From Flavobacterium sp. (GTDB lineage Bacteria; Bacteroidota; Bacteroidia; Flavobacteriales; Flavobacteriaceae): 64,000 nt of DNA. A program made the position numbers and the translations under genes. The notes beneath the pieces are model-generated. The model was given only the letters and a program-made list of their open reading frames with translations, was not told where the DNA came from and searched no databases. Shown piece after piece: positions 53,418-60,689 of the stretch; position 1 is the stretch's first letter; the number at the start of each line of letters is the position of its first letter. The DNA lies in assembly GCF_027483985.1 (NCBI RefSeq), contig NZ_JAIXTJ010000017.1, forward strand, positions 144,685 to 208,684. Reading direction: 5' to 3'.

Positions 53418-55877
53418 TTACAGTTGTTTTTTCTTCTTTCTATCTAAATATATTCCACCAACCAAAAGCAATATCATTCCGATAAAACTAACTAAAGCAA
53501 TCATACTTCCAGTTTTAACCACTTGAGGTTCAAATTTGAATTCAATTTTATGATTTCCTGCCGGAATGTTTAATCCTCTTAAAGCATAATTTACTTTTAA
53601 AATTGGTTCTTCTTTTCCGTCAATAGTTGCAATCCAACCATTCTTGTAATACATCTCAGAAAATACAGCAAAACCACTGTTCTTATTATTTGAAATATAT
53701 TTTAAATGATTTGGTTTGTAGGATGTAAGTTTGATTTTCGCTAAAGAATCTACAGAAAAAGACTTAACGAAATTACTTCCTTTAATTTTTGATCCTTCAT
53801 TGAATACGTCTATGAGTGCTATATTTTTAGTATCCAATTTATCTAGCGCCTTCATTTCTGCATCAGCATTATCAACCATTTTTATTTCAGATACAAACCA
53901 AGCATTTCCGTTAGCATCTTGATTTAATGTTGGGAATTCTTCTCCCTTATCATTAGTCTGAATGATATATTTAACGTTTAACATATCAATTACCTCTTTG
54001 TTGTTTTTGGCAATTTGATAGTCAAATAATTCTTGCATTGCTCTTGGTTTTACAGCACTATAACCACCAATTGATTTGTGGAAAAAAGATGCACGAGCAC
54101 TTGATAAATTTCCTTCAACTTCTAAAACTCTATAATGTGTTGTGTCTTGAAGAATTTGCATATCAGAAGTTGTTGCTTCAAATGGGACATCAACTTCCCT
54201 AGCTCCAACAAAATCGTCACTACTAACATACTTTTTGTCGACGAAAAACAAATCGGAAACCATTAGAATTCCAACAAGGATTATTGCTGTCGATTGCGCC
54301 AATTTATTTTTGGTGTACATCCAAAGTACTAAAGCAGCCAATACTATAAAGAATCCTGAACGCAATAAATCAGCTGAATACATTGTTTTTCTGTCAGCTT
54401 TCAAGGCATCAATAAAACCAATTCCGAATGATTTGTCTTGACTTTGACTCAACATTTGACGCAACTGACCGTCCATACTTCCAACAAAATCAAATTTCTC
54501 TTTAAAAACTAATAACACTAATAACAAACCTAAAGCCGTTGCCGCAGCTTTCCATAAACTATTCCATTGTTTTTCTTTATTAGTAGTAAAAAACGAATGG
54601 AGTCCCATAATAGCCAAAATTGGAATACATAATTCTAAAATAACCTGAATAGAAGAAACAGCTCTAAACTTGTCATACATTGGCATATAATCGATAAATA
54701 AATCGGTTATAATAGAGAAGTTTTTTCCCCACGAAAGCATTAACGAAATCAAAGCACCAGCAAGAAAAGCATATTTCAACTTTCGTTTATCGTGGTACAT
54801 TGCTACTACAAACAAGAAGAAAATTACAGCACCTATATAAGCTGGCGCAGCAACAATAGGTTGGTCACCCCAATAAGTCGGTGCATAGTTTTCTGTAAAT
54901 TGTTTTGCTTCTTGCTCAGAAGCACCACATTTCAACATATAATCATAAACCGCAGAGTTTTCGCCCAACTTCTCGGAGTTTCCTCCACCAAAAAGTCTTG
55001 GTGCAATTAGGTTAAAACTTTCTGCAATTCCGTAACTGTATTCATTGATGTATTCTTTGTCAAGCGTTGAATTACTCGATTTTTTAGTACCATCAGGGTT
55101 AAGTTGTAACTGACTTTTTCCTCTTGTACTGAAATCTGCATATTCTTTGGTTGCCAATAAACTTGTTGCATTTGAACCTAATGCAAATAACAAAGCAACA
55201 GCAAAAGTACCTGCTACTGTCGCTAATGGCTTGAACTCTTTATTTTTTATAAATTTTATCGTGTAATAAACTCCTAAAGCAATTAAAACTATTAAAAGAT
55301 AATAAGTCATTTGAAAGTGATTGGCATTGATTTCTAATGCTACGGCAAACATTGTTAACATTCCGCCATAGAAGAATCGTTTTTGAAACACCATTATAAC
55401 ACCTGCTACGACCAATGGCATATAAGCTATGGCGTGTGCTTTAGCGTTATGACCAACACCAAGAATAATTATCAAATAAGTAGATAATCCGAAGGCTAAA
55501 GCTCCGAAAAAAGCTTTTAAAGGATCAATTTTTAAAACCAATATCAAGGCATAAAATCCTAGGAAATAAAGAAATAAATAATCAGCCGGACGAGGTAAAA
55601 AACGCAGTGCATCATCTAAATGTCCGATAAAATCATTTGGATATTTTGCACCCAATTGATAGGTTGGCATTCCTCCAAATGCGGAATTGGTCCAATAAGG
55701 TTCGGCGTTTTCTGCTGCTCTAAAGTCATTTTGCTCTTTAGCCATTGCGGTATATTGCACAATATCTGATTGGTATATTTTTTTTCCTTGTAAAACTGGA
55801 TAGAAATAAATTAAGGCAATTAAAATAAAACCACCGATGGCCAATAAATGAGGATATAACTTTTGAAGCTGCTTCAT
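53418..55877 (-). CDS. YfhO family membrane protein
   Basis: An 819-residue inner-membrane protein with about 12-13 predicted helices, beginning LLAIGGFILIALIYFYPVLQGKKIYQSD, and a large extracytoplasmic C-terminal domain before the last helix (ISNNKNSGFAVFSEMYYKNGWIATIDGKEEPILKVNYALRG region). This fits the YfhO family of GT-C-like polyprenol-sugar glycosyltransferases that decorate surface polymers or lipoteichoic-like glycans. It begins the minus-strand unit that includes the nucleotidyltransferase pair, glycosyltransferase and flippase. A heptamer tandem repeat lies just upstream. Confidence 0.9.
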   Translation of the reverse strand: MKQLQKLYPHLLAIGGFILIALIYFYPVLQGKKIYQSDIVQYTAMAKEQNDFRAAENAEPYWTNSAFGGMPTYQLGAKYPNDFIGHLDDALRFLPRPADYLFLYFLGFYALILVLKIDPLKAFFGALAFGLSTYLIIILGVGHNAKAHAIAYMPLVVAGVIMVFQKRFFYGGMLTMFAVALEINANHFQMTYYLLIVLIALGVYYTIKFIKNKEFKPLATVAGTFAVALLFALGSNATSLLATKEYADFSTRGKSQLQLNPDGTKKSSNSTLDKEYINEYSYGIAESFNLIAPRLFGGGNSEKLGENSAVYDYMLKCGASEQEAKQFTENYAPTYWGDQPIVAAPAYIGAVIFFLFVVAMYHDKRKLKYAFLAGALISLMLSWGKNFSIITDLFIDYMPMYDKFRAVSSIQVILELCIPILAIMGLHSFFTTNKEKQWNSLWKAAATALGLLLVLLVFKEKFDFVGSMDGQLRQMLSQSQDKSFGIGFIDALKADRKTMYSADLLRSGFFIVLAALVLWMYTKNKLAQSTAIILVGILMVSDLFFVDKKYVSSDDFVGAREVDVPFEATTSDMQILQDTTHYRVLEVEGNLSSARASFFHKSIGGYSAVKPRAMQELFDYQIAKNNKEVIDMLNVKYIIQTNDKGEEFPTLNQDANGNAWFVSEIKMVDNADAEMKALDKLDTKNIALIDVFNEGSKIKGSNFVKSFSVDSLAKIKLTSYKPNHLKYISNNKNSGFAVFSEMYYKNGWIATIDGKEEPILKVNYALRGLNIPAGNHKIEFKFEPQVVKTGSMIALVSFIGMILLLVGGIYLDRKKKKQL

Positions 55878-55885
55878 TTTTATAT

Positions 55886-55962
55886 ATTAGATTTTAGATA
55901 TTAGATATTAGATATTAGATATTAGATATTAGATTTTAGATTTTAGATGTAAGATTTTAGAT
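55886..55962. repeat. Heptamer tandem repeat (ATTAGAT/TTTAGAT)x11
   Basis: Eleven consecutive 7-bp units in strict register between the YfhO gene and the DUF4834 gene: six or seven ATTAGAT copies with TTTAGAT and one GTAAGAT variant. Together with 33-60 and 1150-1180 this is the third 7-bp-period repeat in the window, all in intergenic DNA. Confidence 0.95.
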
Positions 55963-55997
55963 GTTTTTAGTTTTGATTTAAAAACATATAAAAAAAC

Positions 55998-56258
55998 CTA
56001 GTCGATCTCTTCGTAATCAATGTATTCACCTACTTTTTTAGTCTCGCGAGGTTTATCGCTTTTAGCTGATGAATTGTAATTATCTTGAGCATTCTGTTGC
56101 TGTTGCTGTGCTTGTTCTTGAAATTGTTGTGTTGCTTTTTCAACCACTTTTTTTGCAATAACTGGTAAAAACAAACGAGCTAAAAATTTTACAATGTAGT
56201 AAATAGCTATAATATATAATAACGTTTTAAATACACCACGTAAATCTGCTTCTTGCAT
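55998..56258 (-). CDS. DUF4834 small membrane protein
   Basis: An 86-residue protein beginning MQEADLRGVFKTLLYIIAIY, with one N-terminal membrane helix region, a Gln-rich coiled segment (QFQEQAQQQQQNAQDNYN) and the conserved tail VGEYIDYEEID. It fits the DUF4834 family of Bacteroidota, of unknown function. I placed the start at ATG 56258: the longer reading from TTG 56276 overlaps the -7 box. Confidence 0.85.
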   Translation of the reverse strand: MQEADLRGVFKTLLYIIAIYYIVKFLARLFLPVIAKKVVEKATQQFQEQAQQQQQNAQDNYNSSAKSDKPRETKKVGEYIDYEEID

Positions 56259-56273
56259 AAATAAAAATTTTGT

Positions 56274-56281
56274 CAAAAATA
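56274..56281 (-). promoter_or_regulatory. -7 box TATTTTTG for the DUF4834 gene
   Basis: TATTTTTG on the minus strand matches the consensus and is 16 nt upstream of the ATG at 56258, leaving a very short leader. Confidence 0.5.
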
Positions 56282-56337
56282 CTAAATTCCTACATTCAAA
56301 ATTAGCAATAGCTCTTAAATAAATAATAAATTAATAG

Positions 56338-56345
56338 TACATTTG
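56338..56345 (+). promoter_or_regulatory. -7 box TACATTTG
   Basis: TACATTTG matches the consensus and is about 34 nt upstream of the ATG at 56379. Confidence 0.55.
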
Positions 56346-56378
56346 AATTTCTAAATCAAAACAGCAAACCCTACTAAA

Positions 56379-57353
56379 ATGAAAATAAATCTTTTTGTTC
56401 TTTTTATTGCTCTTTCGTCGGTTTTAAAACTTAATGCACAACATACCGATGTCATTAATTCTAATAGACCAAGCGAATCAATGTCGGCATTTGCTGTTGG
56501 AAAAACAGTTATTCAGGTTGAAACTGGTTTGAGTTACATAAATGAAAAGCACAGCGTTTTGGATTACAGTGCCTCTGGTATGGGATTAGATTTTAATGTT
56601 AGATACGGTTTTTTCAAAGAACAACTCGAAACGATTTTAGAACTAAATTATCAAAATGATAAATATACTACTGATGATTTTACACAATTTACTCGAAAAG
56701 GTTTAAAATCTTCAACTCTTGGATTAAAGTATCTAGTATTTGATCCGTTTAAAAATTATGAAGAAAAAATTAATATTTACAGTTGGAAAGCTAATCACAG
56801 ATTTAAATGGCGTCAATTAATTCCGGCAGTTTCGGTATATGCTGGAGCAAATCTTAACTTTAGTTCGAATCCGTTTTTATTTGGAGGTGAAGAAATTAGT
56901 AGAATAAGTCCTAAAGGAATGCTAGTTACGCAACATATCTTTCCTGGTGCGTGGGTATTTATAACTAATGTGTATATTGATAAAGTTGGAACAAATAATC
57001 AAACCCTTGGTTACGTTGCTACAATTACTAAAGGTTTTAACGAAAAATGGTCTGCCTATCTTGAAAACAAAGGTCTTAAAGGCGATTATTATGCCGATGG
57101 ATTCTTTTCGACTGGTGCAGCCTATTTGGTAAATGATAATCTTCAAGTAGATGCTTATGTAAGCAAAAATTTTAAAACAACACCCGATTTTTTATTTGTG
57201 GGTTGCGGACTTTCTTGGCGTTCGACTACAAATTATAAAGATGTTATGATTCGAGCTCCAAAAAAGGACAAGAAGAAAGACAAGAGTAAAAAAGATAAAG
57301 AAAAAGAAAAAACCAAAAAACGATTAGACGAAGTTCAAGTTGAAAAGCCTTAA
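56379..57353 (+). CDS. Outer-membrane transporter-like protein (phenol MetA degradation family type)
   Basis: A 324-residue protein with signal peptide MKINLFVLFIALSSVLKLNAQ and a beta-barrel-like body opening TDVINSNRPSESMSAFAVGKTVIQVETGLSY, as in the Phenol_MetA_deg outer-membrane transporter-like family. The C terminus is a highly basic Lys-rich tail (KKDKKKDKSKKDKEKEKTKK), which is unusual for a barrel and may be periplasmic. The N-acyltransferase gene follows 6 nt later, suggesting a two-gene operon. Function unknown. Confidence 0.8.
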   Translation: MKINLFVLFIALSSVLKLNAQHTDVINSNRPSESMSAFAVGKTVIQVETGLSYINEKHSVLDYSASGMGLDFNVRYGFFKEQLETILELNYQNDKYTTDDFTQFTRKGLKSSTLGLKYLVFDPFKNYEEKINIYSWKANHRFKWRQLIPAVSVYAGANLNFSSNPFLFGGEEISRISPKGMLVTQHIFPGAWVFITNVYIDKVGTNNQTLGYVATITKGFNEKWSAYLENKGLKGDYYADGFFSTGAAYLVNDNLQVDAYVSKNFKTTPDFLFVGCGLSWRSTTNYKDVMIRAPKKDKKKDKSKKDKEKEKTKKRLDEVQVEKP

Positions 57354-57359
57354 AACAAA

Positions 57360-58478
57360 ATGATTACAATTATAGAAGCCACTACTAAATCGTTACTTAA
57401 AGACTATGTTAAGTTTCCGTTTTCGTTATATAAAAACCATCCTTATTGGGTGCCACCATTGATTCAAGATGATTTAGAAACCTTTAATAAAGACAAAAAT
57501 CCTGCTTTTAAAAGTGCTGAAGCTTATTTTTATTTAGCATACAAAAACAATCAAATAGTAGGACGAATTGCAGCCATAATCAATTGGGATGAAGTTAATG
57601 ATCAGCAAAAAAAGAAAGTAAGATTTGGTTGGTGGGATGTTATTGACGACATTGAAGTGACTAAAGCATTACTTGAAAAAGTTTATGATTTAGGAAGAAA
57701 AAACAATCTTGAATATGTTGAAGGTCCGATGGGTTTCTCCAATTTAGACAAAGTTGGTGTCCTAACCGAAGGATTTGACGAAATTGGTTCGATGATAACT
57801 TGGTATAATTATCCTTATTATAAAGAGCATCTAGAACAGTTGGGTTATGTAAAAGAAAAAGAATATTTAGAGAATAAATTCCCATTTGAAAATGTAAAAC
57901 CCGAATTTTTCTTTAAAGTTCAAGAGTTAATAAAAAAACGTTACCAATTAAAACCAGTAAACTTTACTAAGACAAAAGACATTATGCCTTATGTGGATGA
58001 AATGTTTGATGTATTTAATGAATCGTATGCCAGTTTATCTTCTTTTGTGGCCATCACAGAAGTTCAGAAAGAGTATTTTAAAAAGAAATACATAAGTTTC
58101 ATCAATCCAGAATACATCAAATTTGTTTTAGATAAAGACGATAAAATGATTGCTTTTAGTATTGTAATGCCAAGTTTTTCAGAAGCTTTACAAAAAGCTA
58201 AGGGTAAGTTATTTCCTTTTGGATTCTATCATTTATTAAAAGCTAAAAAAGAAAGCAAAGATGTTTTGTTTTATTTAATTGGTGTATTACCAGAATATCA
58301 AAACAAAGGTGTAACTGCGATTATATTTAACGAATGTTACAACACTTTCACAGAAAAAGGAATTAAAAATTGTATTAGAACACCTGAACTTGAAGAAAAT
58401 ACCGCTATTCATCAGATATGGAAACATTTTGATCCAGTTATTTTTAGAAGACGAAGAACTTATAAAATTGATTTATAA
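57360..58478 (+). CDS. GNAT-fold acyltransferase-like protein
   Basis: A 372-residue protein with a GNAT-like acyl-CoA binding motif IGVLPEYQNKGVTAIIFNEC (about residues 310-330) and an N-terminal half (YKNHPYWVPPLIQDDLETFNKDKNPAF) typical of the flavobacterial DUF-type N-acyltransferase group sometimes labelled GTP cyclohydrolase by error. It is cytoplasmic. Substrate unknown. It follows the outer-membrane protein gene by 6 nt and ends at a strong terminator. Confidence 0.82.
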   Translation: MITIIEATTKSLLKDYVKFPFSLYKNHPYWVPPLIQDDLETFNKDKNPAFKSAEAYFYLAYKNNQIVGRIAAIINWDEVNDQQKKKVRFGWWDVIDDIEVTKALLEKVYDLGRKNNLEYVEGPMGFSNLDKVGVLTEGFDEIGSMITWYNYPYYKEHLEQLGYVKEKEYLENKFPFENVKPEFFFKVQELIKKRYQLKPVNFTKTKDIMPYVDEMFDVFNESYASLSSFVAITEVQKEYFKKKYISFINPEYIKFVLDKDDKMIAFSIVMPSFSEALQKAKGKLFPFGFYHLLKAKKESKDVLFYLIGVLPEYQNKGVTAIIFNECYNTFTEKGIKNCIRTPELEENTAIHQIWKHFDPVIFRRRRTYKIDL

Positions 58479-58480
58479 AA

Positions 58481-58513
58481 CAAAAAAATCCATCGCTTTT
58501 GATGGATTTTTTG
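58481..58513. terminator. Bidirectional terminator
   Basis: Perfect 10-bp stem AAAATCCATC / GATGGATTTT with a 6-nt loop between the convergent acyltransferase and lipoprotein genes. Confidence 0.9.
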
Positions 58514-58514
58514 A

Positions 58515-58970
58515 TTATTTACAAGGAACAGAACTCAAGATAAATCCTGAATTTAAAACCAGCTTACTTTTATCTTTAAAAACAATTTTGCCTTCCTTCT
58601 CTTCAACTTCACCATAAAATTCTGATAATTTTCCGTCCTGTTTAATAAATGCTACTTGACGAAACGACTCTACTCCTTCTGACATAAATTTATAATCCGC
58701 AAATAAAGTATCACCAATCATAGTACCTTGTATTATGCCAACATTTTTATCTTTCTCAAATAATTTGTACGTCAAATTTCCGGTTACGTTTTGATTTTCA
58801 ATATTTATATTTAATTGAATAGTATCCTTACCCTTTACTGATTCGAAACATTCTCTAATAACAGCCTCGTTACTTTTTGGAATTATTTCTACTTCTTCTT
58901 TTTTATCTTCCTTTTTGCAAGAACACAAAAATGAGACAACCAGCGCTACAACTAAAATGCTATTTTTCAT
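58515..58970 (-). CDS. Hypothetical lipoprotein
   Basis: A 151-residue lipoprotein starting MKNSILVVALVVSFLCSCKK (lipobox FLCSC). A charged linker precedes a beta-rich domain (IQLNINIENQNVTGNLTYKLFEKDKNVGIIQGTMIGDTL). I use ATG 58970; the longer reading from 59015 runs into the upstream terminator and has no signal. Function unknown. Confidence 0.75.
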   Translation of the reverse strand: MKNSILVVALVVSFLCSCKKEDKKEEVEIIPKSNEAVIRECFESVKGKDTIQLNINIENQNVTGNLTYKLFEKDKNVGIIQGTMIGDTLFADYKFMSEGVESFRQVAFIKQDGKLSEFYGEVEEKEGKIVFKDKSKLVLNSGFILSSVPCK

Positions 58971-59000
58971 ACTTTTCGTATTTAGATCTTTAAAAATACA

Positions 59001-59031
59001 AAAAAATCCATTCAAATTAATGAATGGATTT
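59001..59031 (-). terminator. Terminator of the alpha-oxoamine synthase gene
   Basis: Perfect 11-bp stem AAATCCATTCA / TGAATGGATTT with loop AATTAA, followed on the minus strand by a U run. Confidence 0.85.
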
Positions 59032-59057
59032 AAATATTATAAATTTAGAATAGTAAT

Positions 59058-60317
59058 CTAGTCTACATTTTGAACACTCGCTTCAGCAATTTTAGCATAA
59101 GTTCCGTTTACTAATTTTTCACGAATAGCTTCGAAAGCTGCTAAAGTTTCATCAATATCAGCTAAAGTATGAGATGCAGTAGGAATCATTCTTAATAAAA
59201 TTATTCCTTTTGGAATTACTGGATACACTACAATCGACAAGAAGATACCATAATTTTCTCTTAAATCATTCACCATAATCATCGCTTCTGGAATTGAACC
59301 TTCAAGATAAACTGGTGTAACGCACGTATTTGTGTCTCCAATATTAAATCCTTTAGCTTTCAAACCGCCTTGTAAGGCATTTACATTTTCCCAAAGTTTA
59401 TCTTTCAACTCTGATGATTTACGTAATAACTCTAAACGTTTCAAAGCACCAACCGTTTGAATCATTGGCAATGCTTTTGCAAACATTTGTGAACGTAAAT
59501 TATATTTTAAATAATCAATAATATCTTTATCAGCTGCTAAAAATGCACCAATACTTGCCATTGATTTAGCAAAAGTTGAAAAGTAAACATCAATTCCGTC
59601 TTGGCAACCTTGCTCTTCTCCTGCTCCAGCACCTGTTTTTCCTAAAGTACCAAAACCATGTGCATCATCAACCAATAATCGGAAATTGTATTTTTTCTTC
59701 ATTTCTACAATTTCTTTCAATTTACCTTGTTGCCCACGCATTCCGAAAACTCCTTCAGTAATGAACAAGATTCCTCCACCTGTTTCGGTAGCCATTTTTG
59801 TAGCACGTTGCAGGTTTTTCTCCATACTTTCAAGATCATTGTGCTTGTATGTAAAACGTTTTCCCATATGAAGACGAACGCCATCAATAATACATGCGTG
59901 TGCATCTACATCATATACAATAATATCATTTTTAGTCACTAAAGCATCAATACAAGACATTATACCTTGGTAACCAAAGTTTAACAAATAAGCAGCTTCT
60001 TTCTGCACAAACGCAGCCAATTCATTTTCTAATTGCTCGTGAGCATTAGTGTGACCACTCATCATTCTCGCTCCCATTGGATAGGCTGCACCATACTGAA
60101 TTGCAGCATCAGTATCGGCTTGACGCACTTCTGGATGATTTGCAAGACCTAAATAATCATTCAAACTCCAATTTAAAATATCTTTTCCTTGAAATTGCAT
60201 TCTTGGACCAAGTTCACCTTCTAACTTAGGAAAAACAAAATATCCTTCTGCTTGTGAAGCCCATTTTCCTAACGGACCTTTATTGTTTTGTATTCTTTCA
60301 AATAAATCTTTTACCAT
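59058..60317 (-). CDS. PLP-dependent alpha-oxoamine synthase (SPT/KBL family)
   Basis: A 419-residue fold-type I PLP enzyme of the alpha-oxoamine synthase family. The PLP-binding Lys is in YFSTFAKSMASIGAF, the Asp in LLVDDAHGFGTLG and the His in DVDAHACIIDG; NYGIFLSIVVYP is also family typical. Candidates are serine palmitoyltransferase (sphingolipid), cysteate fatty acyltransferase (sulfonolipid, used by gliding Flavobacteriaceae) or 2-amino-3-ketobutyrate CoA ligase. Sequence alone does not decide among these, and I see no threonine dehydrogenase or acyl carrier gene in the window. It has its own promoter. Confidence 0.88.
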   Translation of the reverse strand: MVKDLFERIQNNKGPLGKWASQAEGYFVFPKLEGELGPRMQFQGKDILNWSLNDYLGLANHPEVRQADTDAAIQYGAAYPMGARMMSGHTNAHEQLENELAAFVQKEAAYLLNFGYQGIMSCIDALVTKNDIIVYDVDAHACIIDGVRLHMGKRFTYKHNDLESMEKNLQRATKMATETGGGILFITEGVFGMRGQQGKLKEIVEMKKKYNFRLLVDDAHGFGTLGKTGAGAGEEQGCQDGIDVYFSTFAKSMASIGAFLAADKDIIDYLKYNLRSQMFAKALPMIQTVGALKRLELLRKSSELKDKLWENVNALQGGLKAKGFNIGDTNTCVTPVYLEGSIPEAMIMVNDLRENYGIFLSIVVYPVIPKGIILLRMIPTASHTLADIDETLAAFEAIREKLVNGTYAKIAEASVQNVD

Positions 60318-60343
60318 GATAAATATGTTGTTAAAAAACGATG

Positions 60344-60351
60344 CAAAAGTA
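60344..60351 (-). promoter_or_regulatory. -7 box TACTTTTG
   Basis: TACTTTTG on the minus strand matches the consensus and is 27 nt before the ATG at 60317. Confidence 0.6.
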
Positions 60352-60419
60352 ATGATAATTTTTTATTGATTTAGAAATATTTAAGTCAAATTAAATTGAT
60401 ATTGAAATATTAAAGTAAA

Positions 60420-60620
60420 ATCAAAAAAGCAGCCTATAAAGGCTGCTCTTTCTCACATTTTTCTAATAATTCCTTGTTACCGCTGTATATAAAAGACCCC
60501 AAATCAATTTATACCTTAGAAAAAATCTAACGAAGTAAATGGTAAAAGGAATTATTACTTTTTTGTTATCACTTTTTGAATGAAGGATCGCTAAACAATA
60601 ACAAAATTAAACCTAACTAC
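60420..60620 (-). ncRNA. Candidate structured small RNA of about 200 nt
   Basis: A minus-strand promoter with the -7 box at 60627-60634 points into 60620-60448, which lacks any useful open frame (the only ATG is followed directly by TGA), and an intrinsic terminator ends it at 60447-60423. Inside, TAATAATTCCTT (60464-60475) and AAGGAATTATTA (60546-60557) pair over 12 bp, extended after one bulged base by TTACC/GGTAA for 17 bp in all. The apical part has a further small hairpin (TTAGA / TCTAA, 60518-60533). It is located between the kinase and the oxoamine synthase genes, both on the same strand. It could be a regulatory RNA; a flavobacterial 6S-type RNA is one alternative to test. Confidence 0.5.
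60423..60447 (-). terminator. Terminator (7-bp stem plus U run)
   Basis: AGCAGCC / GGCTGCT with loop TATAAA, followed on the minus strand by six U. It ends the candidate small RNA and/or read-through from the kinase gene. Confidence 0.8.
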
Positions 60621-60626
60621 TTAAAG

Positions 60627-60672
60627 CAAATTTATATGGAAATATTGAAATACAACCACGTAGTTTTACGTG
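60627..60672 (-). promoter_or_regulatory. Inverted-repeat operator plus -7 box, second copy
   Basis: On the minus strand CACGTAAAACTACGTG (60672-60657) is followed after exactly 22 nt by the -7 box TAAATTTG (60634-60627). It is the mirror-placed second copy of the element at 4977-5022 (15 of 16 bases equal, same spacing). It lies just downstream of the kinase stop codon and should drive the candidate small RNA. Confidence 0.65.
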
Positions 60673-60689
60673 ATTTTCAGAAAATATTT

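Noticed and set aside
55886..55962. Heptamer array as a CRISPR array
   Set aside because: The units are 7 bp with no unique spacers and there are no cas genes nearby; it is a simple tandem repeat.
58390..58617. 75-codon frame crossing the end of the acyltransferase gene
   Set aside because: It runs through the bidirectional terminator and into the convergent lipoprotein gene; no start signal or family resemblance.
59576..59942. Several overlapping short plus-strand frames
   Set aside because: All lie antisense within the alpha-oxoamine synthase gene, whose active-site motifs show the real strand.
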